Positions 26,834 through 36,314 of a DNA stretch of 57,126 nt are shown piece by piece. How positions within the stretch are numbered: the stretch's first letter is position 1; every line of letters begins with the position of its first letter. Origin of the DNA: Verrucomicrobiota bacterium (GTDB lineage Bacteria; Verrucomicrobiota; Verrucomicrobiia; Limisphaerales; UBA9464); assembly GCA_947454705.1 (NCBI GenBank), contig CANGKZ010000034.1:1-57126 (forward strand), given 5' to 3'. The notes under the pieces were generated by a model. The model saw only the letters and a program-made list of their open reading frames with translations. It was not told the DNA's origin and ran no database searches. Both the position numbers and the translations under genes were made by a program.

Positions 26834-29221
26834 TCAGCAGCAGCGCTGGATTCCGTCGAAACGTTGATCGGCCGCGGCCACGTAGGCCTCCTGCCGTTGG
26901 CGACGATCCACCGAGTCACGCACTTCCGGAACATCGATCAGCACGCGATTCATTCTGCCCGATTCCGGAGCAGCGCAAACGCACGCGGCGGCGCTCCGGG
27001 CGCGATCCACGTCTGCCTCGCCGGACCACTCGCGCAGCAGGGCCACCGCAATGGCCGCCGTGCCCAGCGCGTGGGAACCGCGCGGTTCGCGCAACGCGTG
27101 ATCGGGCAGCCACACCGGATCAGTCTCGGTCAAGGTGGGAGGTCGTGATCCACGGAGGAGTCGGAACCATTCCCAGGCGGTGACTCCCACCAGGGCCGCT
27201 GCGAAGGTGAGGAAGATTCCGGTCACGACGAGGTCGAAGGCGGCGTTGAAATACAATCCGGTGGCAGCGCGGAGTTGCTTGCGGATCGGAGCCAGCGCGG
27301 GATCGGAATCGGAGGAGCTCGCAGCGATCTTCTGCTGCGCGTCGGCGATTCGTTTCTCCTGAGTGTTCATCTGCGCCTGGAATCCGATGCGCGGATCGGC
27401 ATGAAACATTTTCTGCCATCCGGCGGTGAAGGTCACCGTGAGCAGCCACACCAGCGGAACGAGGGGGGTGAGGGGAAGCCATCGGGGCCGTTTCGGCAAC
27501 CCGGCGCGAAGGCCCTGCTTGATCAGGAGCGTGGTGGCGAGGCAGAGCGCGATGGCGGCAAGCAGCTGGTTCGCGATACCAAAAATGGGCCACAACGCCT
27601 TCGTGCCGCCGTCGGGATTTCGCACGCCGCTGATCAGCACCGCGCCCCATCCGGCCACGATGAGCACGCTGGAGAGGACGTTTGCGGTGTGGGATCGGGT
27701 ATCGCCCAGCGGCTTCCAGAGGTGCCCGAGGAAATCCTGCAACAGGTAGCGTCCCACCCGCGTGCCGGCATCCAGGGTGGTGAGGATGAACAGCGCCTCA
27801 AACATGATCGCGAAGTGGTACCAAAGGTCCACCCAGCGTCCCTGGGTGATCTTGGAGAACAGCGCGGCCATTCCCACCGCCAGCGTCGCGGCACCGCCGG
27901 TGCGTCCGTAGAGGGATTTTTCCCCGACATCCGCGGCGAGCTGGGTCATGGCTGCGGGATCGACTGAGAACCCGGTCGCCTTCACGCGGGCCACGGTGTC
28001 GGCCGCGATGGCTGCGGCGTCGGGCCCGGCGCCCTTGATGTTGATGGCGAGATAGATTCCCGGCTCGAGCGTGCACGCGGCGATCAGGGCCATGATGGCC
28101 ACCAGCGATTCCAGGCACATTGCGCCGTAGCCGATTCCACGAGCGTGACGTTCGCGCGGGATGATTTTCGGAGTGATGCCGCTGCCGACCAACGCGTGGA
28201 ATCCGCTGATCGCACCGCAGGCGATGGTGATGAAGCAGAACGGGAACAACTTCCCCGGAACGACCGGACCGGAGCCGTCAATGAACGAGGTGACCGCCGG
28301 CATCTTGAGTACCGGCAGGGCCCAGAGCACGCCGACGGCGAGGGCGAGGATCGTGCCCAGCTTCATGAACGTGCTGAGGTAATCGCGCGGCGCGAGCAGC
28401 AGCCAGACCGGCAGGACCGAGGCGGCGATGCCATACAGGATGATGGCCCAGGCGAGGGGTTCGGCCTTGAAGGTGAACATCGCGGCAAGCGAGGGATTGC
28501 TGTGAATGAACTGTCCGCCCCAGACCGCGGCGAGCAGCAGCACCACGCCGCCGATGGAAGCCTCGAGCGTGCGTCCGACCCGGGCCCAGCGCAGGTACCC
28601 GCCCATCAGGAGTGCGATGGGAATGGTTGCGCCGACGGTGAACACGCCCCACGGGCTTTCGGCCAGCGCGGTGACCACGATCACGGCGAGCACCGCGAGG
28701 AGGATGATCATGATGGCCAGGATCGCGACCAGAGCGAGGCTTCCGGCGAGGGGATTGATTTCATCCCGCACCATTTGGCCGAGGGATCTTCCGTTGCGTC
28801 GCATGGAGGCGGCGAGGATCACGAAGTCCTGCACTGCACCTCCGAGCACCACACCGATCAGGATCCACAACGCGCCGGGCAGGTAGCCGAACTGGGCGGC
28901 AAGCACCGGACCGACCAGCGGGCCGGGGCCGGAGATGGCGGCGAAGTGATGACCAAAAACGATCCACGGGTGGGTGCGGACGAAATCGCGTCCGTCCTCC
29001 GACACCTCGCACGGCGTGGCCCGTCGATCGTCAAGCATCAGCACCCGGGCGGCGATCCAGGCGGAATAGAACCGGTATCCGATGGCGTAGGTGCAGACCG
29101 CCGCGATGAGCAGGTAGGCGGACGAGACCGGCTCGCCGCGTCGGACGGCGAGGACTCCGTACGCCAGGGCGCCGAGGAGGCCGACGGTCAGCCAGACCAC
29201 CGTTCGCAGGATTGGCTTCAT
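26834..29221 (-). CDS. cstA: CstA-family peptide/pyruvate transporter (carbon starvation protein)
   Basis: 795 residues with about sixteen transmembrane helices. Signatures include VFGHHFAAISGPGPLVGPVL, ILIGVVLGGAVQDFVIL, GFHALVGSGITPKIIP and ALWPIFGIANQLLAAIALCL, as in CstA/YjiY transporters, which import pyruvate or peptides during carbon limitation. E. coli CstA is about 700 residues; the excess here is a hydrophilic loop (residues about 585-620) and a C-terminal tail of roughly 85 residues that ends GIQRCC. The separate small gene ybdD that normally follows cstA ends in a similar RCC, so the tail may be a degenerate fused counterpart. The ATG at 29221 starts the first helix region. Confidence 0.9.
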   Translation of the reverse strand: MKPILRTVVWLTVGLLGALAYGVLAVRRGEPVSSAYLLIAAVCTYAIGYRFYSAWIAARVLMLDDRRATPCEVSEDGRDFVRTHPWIVFGHHFAAISGPGPLVGPVLAAQFGYLPGALWILIGVVLGGAVQDFVILAASMRRNGRSLGQMVRDEINPLAGSLALVAILAIMIILLAVLAVIVVTALAESPWGVFTVGATIPIALLMGGYLRWARVGRTLEASIGGVVLLLAAVWGGQFIHSNPSLAAMFTFKAEPLAWAIILYGIAASVLPVWLLLAPRDYLSTFMKLGTILALAVGVLWALPVLKMPAVTSFIDGSGPVVPGKLFPFCFITIACGAISGFHALVGSGITPKIIPRERHARGIGYGAMCLESLVAIMALIAACTLEPGIYLAINIKGAGPDAAAIAADTVARVKATGFSVDPAAMTQLAADVGEKSLYGRTGGAATLAVGMAALFSKITQGRWVDLWYHFAIMFEALFILTTLDAGTRVGRYLLQDFLGHLWKPLGDTRSHTANVLSSVLIVAGWGAVLISGVRNPDGGTKALWPIFGIANQLLAAIALCLATTLLIKQGLRAGLPKRPRWLPLTPLVPLVWLLTVTFTAGWQKMFHADPRIGFQAQMNTQEKRIADAQQKIAASSSDSDPALAPIRKQLRAATGLYFNAAFDLVVTGIFLTFAAALVGVTAWEWFRLLRGSRPPTLTETDPVWLPDHALREPRGSHALGTAAIAVALLREWSGEADVDRARSAAACVCAAPESGRMNRVLIDVPEVRDSVDRRQRQEAYVAAADQRFDGIQRCC

Positions 29222-29333
29222 GAACTGCGACGATACGGGAAGCCACCCCGCGCAGGGAAGGCCGCGGTTCCTTTGGGAGGCCCACAGGACTTCTCGCAAT
29301 TTTTTCCCGGCCACCTAGTTTCCGCCGCGTTGG

Positions 29334-30821
29334 ATGCGCCTGCTTGACCGCTATCTTCTGAAGGAACTGCTGTTGCCGCTCGGGGTTTGCCTCGGGGGCT
29401 TCCTCATTTTCTGGATCTCCTTCGACCTGCTGGGCGAATTGGAAAAACTGCAAAGTGACCACGCCCCGTGGCTCGGGGTGGTCCAATTGTACTGGATCCG
29501 TCTCCCCGAACTGCTCCTCACCATCCTGCCGGTGGGAGAACTCCTCGCCCTGCTTTACGCCCTCACCCAGCACTCGCGAAGTCACGAGCTCACGGCGATG
29601 CGCGCGGCCGGAATCAGCCTGTGGCGGATTTGCATGCCGTATTTCGCCGTGGGTTTGCTCATGTCGGGCGGCCTCTACGTGCTCAACGAAGTGGTGGTCC
29701 CCGATGCCCGCGAGCGCGAAAACCGGCTTCGGGCCGATTGGCGGGATCCCTCGGGCGCGGATTCCCAACGCAATTGGGTTCACAACCTCCACCTTCGAAA
29801 TCCCCTTACCGGCACGGCCTGGCGTATCGGCAGCTTCAATGTTCTTTCCGGGGAACTCCGCCAGGTGCGCGTGCAAATGGACCTGCCCACCAACGCGTGG
29901 GAGGAATTGGTCGTGCCCACAGGCCGGTGGACCTCGGTGATGTGGCAGTTCACCAACGCGCTGGAGTATTTGCATCGATCGGAACACGACGACAACCCGG
30001 CGAGCCGGACGAAGCTCTCGATGACCGTCGCCGAATTTGGCGGAACGTTGGACAGCGTGATCGCTTGGCCGGGCCAGTGGGTAGTGCGGCAGGTCGGCAC
30101 CAATGCCTTTACCAATCGGGTCAAACTGGAACACACCGACGCGGCATCGGGCCGTCGCTGGACGCTGGGTGAGGTGAATCCCAAGACCGGCGACTTCGCG
30201 GATCTGCGTGGCCGCGCGAACCTCCAGCCCGGGGCGCGGCGAACGCTCATTGCCGACACCGCGGTCTGGACCAATGGCATCTGGCGTTTCAAAACCGGTA
30301 CATCGCCCGTTCATGACCAGGTTCACGAGATCCTGTTCCGCTCCCGGGCCGATGATTATCCGTTCGACAAAAAATGGGATGAACTGGACGCCCCGGAACT
30401 GGCGGAGACACCTGATGTATTGCGCAGCGAAGTCCGGGTTGGATCGCAGATGGGCAAGCAGGTGCAGCTGCAGAAGATAGAGCTCTCGGCGCGGGAGATT
30501 GCGATCTACAAAAACCTCCACCCGAATATCTCAGCCATGGAACGGGCGCGTCTCGACACCCAGCTCGAAGTGCGCCTCGCGGCGCCCTGGACCTGCGCCG
30601 TCGTGGTGCTGATCGCCATCCCGTTTGGTGCGCCGTCCGGACGACGCAACCTGTTCTTCGGAGTCGCCGGCAGCCTGGCCATCGGCTTCAGCTACTTTGT
30701 GCTTCAACGTCTCGGGTTCGCCCTGGGCCAGAGCGGTCAGGTGACTCCCTGGATGGCGGCGTGGCTGCCCAACCTCGTGTTTGCGGCGACAGGACTTTTC
30801 CTCACCTCACGCGTTCGATGA
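29334..30821 (+). CDS. LptF/LptG family permease
   Basis: The protein has 495 residues. N-terminal helices open with MRLLDRYLLKELLLPLGVCL, the typical LptF/G start, and the motif SHELTAMRAAGISLWRI is conserved in these permeases. Three further helices lie at the C-terminus (TCAVVVLIAIPFGAPSGRR onward). Between them is a large periplasmic beta-jellyroll of about 310 residues, longer than in E. coli LptF or LptG (about 360 residues in total), apparently by insertions. It should form part of the LptB2FG machine that extracts lipopolysaccharide, consistent with a Gram-negative envelope. Its stop overlaps the start of the histidine kinase (ATGA). Confidence 0.85.
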   Translation: MRLLDRYLLKELLLPLGVCLGGFLIFWISFDLLGELEKLQSDHAPWLGVVQLYWIRLPELLLTILPVGELLALLYALTQHSRSHELTAMRAAGISLWRICMPYFAVGLLMSGGLYVLNEVVVPDARERENRLRADWRDPSGADSQRNWVHNLHLRNPLTGTAWRIGSFNVLSGELRQVRVQMDLPTNAWEELVVPTGRWTSVMWQFTNALEYLHRSEHDDNPASRTKLSMTVAEFGGTLDSVIAWPGQWVVRQVGTNAFTNRVKLEHTDAASGRRWTLGEVNPKTGDFADLRGRANLQPGARRTLIADTAVWTNGIWRFKTGTSPVHDQVHEILFRSRADDYPFDKKWDELDAPELAETPDVLRSEVRVGSQMGKQVQLQKIELSAREIAIYKNLHPNISAMERARLDTQLEVRLAAPWTCAVVVLIAIPFGAPSGRRNLFFGVAGSLAIGFSYFVLQRLGFALGQSGQVTPWMAAWLPNLVFAATGLFLTSRVR

Positions 30822-32575
30822 ACCCTTCCAGCGCGAATTCCGCCGATCCGGTTGAGCTCCGCCAGCGCGTGGAGCGATTGGAAATCCTCAACGCCGTGGC
30901 CCGGGAGGTTCACTCCAGTCTCGAACTCAAGGAAGTGCTCCAAGTCGTGCTCGCCAGCGCGGTGCGTTGGATGCGTGCGCAGAGCGGATCGGTCTGCATG
31001 GTGAATCCCACCACCGGTTTCCTCGAAGTGGAGGCCGTGCTCGGGCTGCCGTCGGAGGCTGCGGCGATGCGGCTCAAGGTGGGGGAGGGCATCACCGGAT
31101 GGGTCGCGCGCGCGGGCCAGCCAGCGTGTGTGGGAGACGTGCTGACGGACCGGCGTTACGTCGCGGTTCACCCCGGTGTCCGCTCGGAATTGGCCGTGCC
31201 GCTCCGGGTGATGGGACAGGTCCGTGGCGTGATCAATGTCGACGCCAACACGGAGAATGCGTTTTCCCCGGCCGATGTCGAACTGCTCTCGGAACTCGCC
31301 GCCATCGCCGCCCCGGCCATTGCCAACACCTGGTTTTACGAGCAGTCGCGGTTGAAGGCGCGCCTGTTTGAATCGTTGGTGCATGTCGGCCAGATCATCA
31401 ACAACACGATCAGCGTCGACGACGCGCTCCAGGGCATCACGCGCGAAGCCCGGTCGCTGCTGAAGGCGAAGATGTGTTCGTTGACCATGCTGGATGAAAC
31501 CCGCGAGTGGCTGGAGTTGCGGGCCCATTCCGGAGCCGGTGCCACCTACGTTTCCAAGCCCCGCCTGAGCGTGGCGGACAGTTTTTTGGGCATCGTGATC
31601 CGGCGTCAAAAGCCGATGCAGTTGGAGAACGTGCAGAGCTCCGCCCGGTATCAAAATGCATCGCTGGCGCGTCGTGAAGGCTTGGCGTCACTGCTCAGCG
31701 TGCCGCTGATGTACGGCGGACGCCCCACCGGCACGCTGAATCTTTACACCGGCGAGCCGCACACTTTTTCCGACGAGGAGGTGCGCGTGCTCTCCGCCTA
31801 CGCAGAGTTGTCGGCGCTGGCGTTGGAAAAGGCGCGTTTGTACGACCGCATCGTCTCGGTTGAGGAGGAGCTCCGCGAGAGCGAACGCCTCTCCGCACTT
31901 GGGCTTCTCGCGGCCGAAATCGCGCACGAGATCCGAAATCCGCTGACGGTGATGAAGATGCTCCATCACTCCCTCGCGTTGGATTTTCCCGTGGGGGATC
32001 CGCGTCGAACGGACGTCCGGATCATGGGCGAGAAGATGGATCACCTGAACCGCATCGTGGACCAGGTGCTCGACTTCGCGCGCAGCACCGAACCGCAGGT
32101 GGTGGATGTGGATGTGAATCAGTTGCTCGACGATCTCGGCCTGCTCACACGGCACAAGCTTCGGGCTCACGACATCCAGCTGTTCCGGCGCCTTCAAAGC
32201 GACCTGCCGCGCGTTGCGGGGGATCCGACGCAGCTCGAGCAGGCGTTCCTGAACCTGACGTTGAATGCGGTGGAAGCGATGCCGCGCGGCGGAAAACTGT
32301 CGGTGCGTTCCCGGGCCTTGCGGGCGAAGGGGTCCACGCAGGCGAGTCGGCCAACCCATGTGGCGATCCGATTTCGCGACACCGGCGTGGGTATGACCGA
32401 GGAGCGTCGGAGCCGTGCGTTCAGCTCCATGTTGAGCACGACCAAGGCCAAGGGAACCGGCCTGGGATTGGCGATTGTCGCGCGAGTGGTGGAGCAGCAC
32501 CACGGATTCGTTCGCGTGTGGTCCACGTTGGGCGAAGGCACGACCTTCCTGGTGGTGCTCCCGGTGGAGCGCTAG
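30818..32575 (+). CDS. Sensor histidine kinase with two GAF domains
   Basis: 585 residues, no transmembrane segment, so a cytoplasmic sensor. Two GAF domains (about 15-180 and 195-350) are followed by a coiled segment, then HisKA with the phospho-accepting AAEIAHEIRNPLTVMKM (His about 370) and HATPase with LEQAFLNLTLNAVEAM (N box), FRDTGVGM (G1) and GTGLGLAIVARV (G2). All kinase motifs are intact. The ligand of the GAF domains cannot be told from sequence. No response regulator is adjacent. The start ATG overlaps the stop of the LptF/G gene, so the two are translationally coupled. Confidence 0.9.
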   Translation: MNPSSANSADPVELRQRVERLEILNAVAREVHSSLELKEVLQVVLASAVRWMRAQSGSVCMVNPTTGFLEVEAVLGLPSEAAAMRLKVGEGITGWVARAGQPACVGDVLTDRRYVAVHPGVRSELAVPLRVMGQVRGVINVDANTENAFSPADVELLSELAAIAAPAIANTWFYEQSRLKARLFESLVHVGQIINNTISVDDALQGITREARSLLKAKMCSLTMLDETREWLELRAHSGAGATYVSKPRLSVADSFLGIVIRRQKPMQLENVQSSARYQNASLARREGLASLLSVPLMYGGRPTGTLNLYTGEPHTFSDEEVRVLSAYAELSALALEKARLYDRIVSVEEELRESERLSALGLLAAEIAHEIRNPLTVMKMLHHSLALDFPVGDPRRTDVRIMGEKMDHLNRIVDQVLDFARSTEPQVVDVDVNQLLDDLGLLTRHKLRAHDIQLFRRLQSDLPRVAGDPTQLEQAFLNLTLNAVEAMPRGGKLSVRSRALRAKGSTQASRPTHVAIRFRDTGVGMTEERRSRAFSSMLSTTKAKGTGLGLAIVARVVEQHHGFVRVWSTLGEGTTFLVVLPVER

Positions 32576-32605
32576 GCGGGCGGAAAGAGCGAGGCCGAGC
32601 TCCGA

Positions 32606-33577
32606 TCAATCCTGGTATCCCGTCGGATTCTTCTGATGCCACGCCCATGCGGTGGCGACGATCTGTTCCAACTGCGGAAATTTGGGCTTCCATCCGAGCT
32701 CCTGGATAGCCTTGTCAGCCGCGGCCACGAGGCGCGCCGGATCGCCGGGACGACGCGGCTTCTCCACGACCGGGATCTTGCAGCCGGTCACTTTTTCGCA
32801 GGTGGCGATGACTTCCTTCACTGAGAACCCGGATCCGTTGCCCAGATTGAAGAATCCGCTCTTGCCCGGCTGGAGTGCCAGAATGTGGGCCTGCGCGAGG
32901 TCGGCAATGTGGATGTAATCGCGGATGCACGTGCCGTCCGGAGTCGGATAGTCGGTGCCGTAGAGTTCCACGTGGGTCTTCCGTCCCTGCGCGACAAACA
33001 GCACGTTGGGAATGATGTGGGACTCGATGCGGTGGTGTTCCCCGAACTGGGCGCTCGCGCCGGCGGCGTTGAAATAGCGGAACGCCACGAAGTCGAGATT
33101 GTGAAGCTGCCGATACCACAGAAGCACCTTCTCGAACATCAGCTTCGATTCGCCGTAGGGATTGATCGGACGCTGCGGAAGCGTTTCATCCATCGGCACG
33201 CGATCGGGCGGTCCGTAGGTCGCGCAGGTGGAGCTGAAGACGAATTTCTTCACCCCGGCGGCCACCGCAGCATCGGCGAGATTGATCGCGTTGCTGACGT
33301 TGTTGCGAAAGTACTTCGACGGATCGGTCATCGATTCACCGACCAATGCGAATGCAGCAAAGTGAATCACCGCCTCGGCCCCGGAACTCTTCACTGCGGC
33401 GAAAACGGCGTCGCGATCCGCAAGATCCGCGTGGACGAAAGTCGCCCGGGAATCGACGGCCGAGCGGTGTCCTTCGGTCAGGTTGTCGAGGACAGTGACC
33501 TTATGGCCTGCGTTGCAGAGTTCCTCGACGCAGACCGATCCAATATAGCCCGCGCCTCCGGTGACAAAGACATTCAT
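32606..33577 (-). CDS. galE: UDP-glucose 4-epimerase
   Basis: A 323-residue extended short-chain dehydrogenase. NVFVTGGAGYIGSVCVEEL is the NAD-binding glycine motif, FSSTCATYG supplies the catalytic serine/threonine region, and NPYGESKLMFEKVL the YxxxK pair. FRYFNAAGA and GTCIRDYIHIADLAQAHILAL are the usual GalE sugar-binding blocks. It interconverts UDP-glucose and UDP-galactose for polysaccharide and lipopolysaccharide synthesis. It sits downstream of the cbb3 cluster on the same strand after an 88-bp gap and could be read through from it; a functional link is not implied. It is convergent with the histidine kinase gene. Confidence 0.95.
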   Translation of the reverse strand: MNVFVTGGAGYIGSVCVEELCNAGHKVTVLDNLTEGHRSAVDSRATFVHADLADRDAVFAAVKSSGAEAVIHFAAFALVGESMTDPSKYFRNNVSNAINLADAAVAAGVKKFVFSSTCATYGPPDRVPMDETLPQRPINPYGESKLMFEKVLLWYRQLHNLDFVAFRYFNAAGASAQFGEHHRIESHIIPNVLFVAQGRKTHVELYGTDYPTPDGTCIRDYIHIADLAQAHILALQPGKSGFFNLGNGSGFSVKEVIATCEKVTGCKIPVVEKPRRPGDPARLVAAADKAIQELGWKPKFPQLEQIVATAWAWHQKNPTGYQD

Positions 33578-33665
33578 GCGTGGCGCAAACTAGGGAGGTG
33601 CGGTGCCGAATGGAAATCAGAAGTTGCGGGAAACGTGCCCAAAAATGGAACCCGACGCGGACCGC

Positions 33666-34346
33666 CTAATGGCAGTGGGCGCAGGTCCCCGATGCGAGAT
33701 CCGGGCTGATGTACGGGATGCCGAGGGACATGCCGCGGAGGATCAGCAGCACGCCCACCACGGCGGCGGAAATCGGGACCAGCTGCTGAAGACGCAGGCG
33801 CATGGCCACGGGAATGGCGGTCCCGCTCAGTGAAATGCCGAGCATCACCGGCAGCGTTCCGAGGCCGAACAGGGCCATGTACGAGATCCCCGAGAGCCAA
33901 CCTCCCGTGGCCATCGCACCCGCGGCGGCAGCGTACACCATGCCGCAGGGCAGCAGTCCGTTGAGGAGCCCCAGGGTCCAGAGCGATGAAATCGAACGAC
34001 GGCGGAGGACCGTGCCGAGGGCATTCTTGAGCTGTCGGACTGCGGCCGCCGTCAATCCAGCGCCGCTGGCCCGGTGGCTCAACACGAGGCCCGCGATGAT
34101 CGCGATCCCGGCAGCCATCGACACCCAACGCTGCACGCCTGCGAGCGCGAGCGACCGCCCGAGCCAGCCGATCACCACGCCCAGCGCGGTGTAGGTGGTG
34201 ATGCGTCCGAAATTGTAGGCAAGGCGTCCGGCGACAAATCCCACCGTACCGGATCCCGTGGCGGGAAGCGCCAAGGTTAACGGGCCACACATGCCTGCGC
34301 AGTGCAGGCTGCCCGCCAATCCCAGCATGAACGCGGTCCAGAGCAT
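33666..34346 (-). CDS. SafE/COG2836-type membrane transporter of cbb3 clusters
   Basis: About 226 residues with six transmembrane helices. MLWTAFMLGLAGSLHCAGMC shows the HCxxMC-type metal-binding start and LLNGLLPCGMVYAAAAGAM the paired LPCG motif typical of COG2836 (annotated sulfite exporter TauE/SafE). Members at the end of ccoNOP-ccoGHIS clusters are thought to help copper supply for oxidase assembly rather than sulfite export. The extreme C-terminus reads GTCAHCH, a possible extra metal- or heme-binding site. The ATG at 34346 is five bases beyond the ccoH stop, so it is tightly linked with ccoH. Confidence 0.82.
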   Translation of the reverse strand: MLWTAFMLGLAGSLHCAGMCGPLTLALPATGSGTVGFVAGRLAYNFGRITTYTALGVVIGWLGRSLALAGVQRWVSMAAGIAIIAGLVLSHRASGAGLTAAAVRQLKNALGTVLRRRSISSLWTLGLLNGLLPCGMVYAAAAGAMATGGWLSGISYMALFGLGTLPVMLGISLSGTAIPVAMRLRLQQLVPISAAVVGVLLILRGMSLGIPYISPDLASGTCAHCH

Positions 34347-34350
34347 CGAA

Positions 34351-34842
34351 TCAACGCGCCGATGAGGGAACAATCACGGTGGTGTCGCGGAAGAATTCCT
34401 CGCCCTGGAATTTCCAGGCCACGCGGACCTTCCAGAGTCCGGGTTCCAAGTCCTTCGCTGCGAGCGTCTGCTGCCCGGAAGGGTCCGGGAGCAGGTTGAG
34501 CTGGCGATCGAGCTTCGAATTGCTGGGGCGATACAGCTGGATGGTTCCTGTCACATGCTGCGCGGCGTGTTCCTTGGGGAGCGTGATGCGGATCGCATTC
34601 GCCTCGTAGGCGATGGTGACCTGGTCCCCGAGGGGACGCGTCCGGTTGACCGAATTGATACGCTGTTGGAACCGCATCTCCTGTTCGTAGTAGTCCGGGC
34701 CCACCAGCTCCAGGTTCTGGCGGAGCGACCAGGTCACGAATCCGCCGATGATAGAAACCAGGGTGATGAAAAACGCGATCAGCGCGTAGGGCCAGGGATT
34801 GAACGAAGGTTTGGGAAGTGCAGCGGTGGCGGTGGCGTTCAT
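34351..34842 (-). CDS. ccoH: FixH/CcoH cbb3 oxidase assembly protein
   Basis: 163 residues. A single N-terminal transmembrane helix (PWPYALIAFFITLVSIIGGF) is followed by a periplasmic beta domain beginning LVGPDYYEQEMRFQQRINSV, a pattern characteristic of FixH, and ending EEFFRDTTVIVPS. CcoH stabilises cbb3 oxidase during assembly. It lies 8 bases after ccoG and is followed within 5 bases by the SafE-like gene. The start ATG at 34842 gives the normal short cytoplasmic N-terminus. Confidence 0.9.
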   Translation of the reverse strand: MNATATAALPKPSFNPWPYALIAFFITLVSIIGGFVTWSLRQNLELVGPDYYEQEMRFQQRINSVNRTRPLGDQVTIAYEANAIRITLPKEHAAQHVTGTIQLYRPSNSKLDRQLNLLPDPSGQQTLAAKDLEPGLWKVRVAWKFQGEEFFRDTTVIVPSSAR

Positions 34843-34850
34843 AGGGGCAA

Positions 34851-36314
34851 TTAGCGTCTGGGTCCGACAAAGGCGGTTTTCACGGTCTCCATCCGCTTTC
34901 CGTCGGCAAAGACGCCGATGGAAATCTTGGTCGTGGATCCGGAGAGCGTGGCGGGGTCGAGTTCGACGATGACCGAGGTCTCGGCAAGCTTGTCCTTGGG
35001 GACCAAGAATTGTTTGGCACCCATGACCACGATGCGGCCCTCGCGTCCATCGAGCTTGAAGTCGATGGGCAGATTGCGGTGGGTTTTGTTCAGGATTTTG
35101 ACCGTGTAGAGATTGCTGATCCGTCCCTCGGACGCCTGTTGGAACAGGGTGCCCGGGGCGCGCAGGAAAATGCTCTGCACGTCGGGGCGGGTGAGCACCA
35201 GGAAGACGAACAAGGAGATCAGGCCCGTCAGCACGGCCGAATAAAGCTTCATGCGCGCGGTGAAGCGCAGCGGTTGACCGTGTTCGATGCCGTTGAGCGA
35301 AGCGTAGCGAATCAGCCCTCGCGGCAATCCGACCTTGGTCATCACGGAGTCGCAGGCGTCGATGCACGCGGTGCAGTTCACACATTCCATCTGCACGCCA
35401 TTGCGGATGTCGATGCCGGTGGGGCAGACCGCGACGCACTGGTGGCAGTCCACGCAGTCGCCATGGCCCGAGGAGCGGCGGAGCTCCAATCGTTGATCCC
35501 GTTTCCAGGGAGCACGGCCCTCGCCGCGCTTGTGGTCATAGGCCACCACCATGGTGTTCTCATCGAGCAGGGTGGATTGGAACCGGCCGTAGGGGCAGAT
35601 GAAGGTGCAGGCTTGTTCGCGGAACCTCGCGAAAATGGCGTAGAACACCAGCGTGAACAGCAGCATGAAACCGAGTCCGAACAGGTGCTGACGGGGGTCC
35701 GCCACAATGATGTGAATCAGAGCGTCGCTGCTGATGATGTAGCTGAGCAGGGTGTTTCCAATGAGGAAGGAAAGCCCGAAAAAGACCGCCTGCTTGAAGG
35801 CCTTGATGCGGATCTTTCGAAACGTCCAAGGGGCGGCATCGAGGGCTTTCTGCGTCGCAGCGTCGCCTTCGATGGCATACTCGAGTTTTCGAAACACCAG
35901 TTCCATGAGGACCGTCTGCGGACAAGTCCATCCACACCAAAGACGCCCGAAGGCGGTGGTGAAAATCATGATGCCCGCAAAGAAGGTGAGCATCGCGACG
36001 GCAAAGATGATGCCGTCCTCGGGCCAGAAGAGGTGCCCCAGAATTGAGAATCTGCGCTCAACGACGTTGAGCATCAGCAGCGGGTTGTTCTGGATGCGGA
36101 CGAACGGTCCGGCAAACATGACCCCGAGCAGCACCCAGCTCATCCAGGTGCGCCACCGGTACCACTGGCCGGACGGCTGCTTGGCGAAGATCCAGCGGCG
36201 ACGACCGTCCTTGTGGGCGGTGGCCAGATGTTCGCGGAAATCCTCCCAATTCACCGGCCGGGAAGCGGTGTGCTGCCCGGCCGGTGTTTCGGTTTCTGGA
36301 AGCGGATCGCTCAT
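34851..36314 (-). CDS. ccoG: Cytochrome c oxidase accessory protein CcoG (polyferredoxin)
   Basis: 487 residues with four to six helices and clustered cysteines. RLWCGWTCPQTVLMELVFRK is the CcoG-specific motif. CTFICPYGRFQS is followed by two [4Fe-4S] ferredoxin motifs, CVDCHQCVAVCPTGIDI and CVNCTACIDACDS. A C-terminal periplasmic immunoglobulin-like domain follows. CcoG is a membrane cupric reductase that supplies Cu(I) for cbb3 oxidase assembly. It overlaps the ccoP stop by four bases (ATGA) and is followed by ccoH, the usual order GHIS being modified here because ccoI and ccoS lie upstream of the structural genes. Confidence 0.95.
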   Translation of the reverse strand: MSDPLPETETPAGQHTASRPVNWEDFREHLATAHKDGRRRWIFAKQPSGQWYRWRTWMSWVLLGVMFAGPFVRIQNNPLLMLNVVERRFSILGHLFWPEDGIIFAVAMLTFFAGIMIFTTAFGRLWCGWTCPQTVLMELVFRKLEYAIEGDAATQKALDAAPWTFRKIRIKAFKQAVFFGLSFLIGNTLLSYIISSDALIHIIVADPRQHLFGLGFMLLFTLVFYAIFARFREQACTFICPYGRFQSTLLDENTMVVAYDHKRGEGRAPWKRDQRLELRRSSGHGDCVDCHQCVAVCPTGIDIRNGVQMECVNCTACIDACDSVMTKVGLPRGLIRYASLNGIEHGQPLRFTARMKLYSAVLTGLISLFVFLVLTRPDVQSIFLRAPGTLFQQASEGRISNLYTVKILNKTHRNLPIDFKLDGREGRIVVMGAKQFLVPKDKLAETSVIVELDPATLSGSTTKISIGVFADGKRMETVKTAFVGPRR

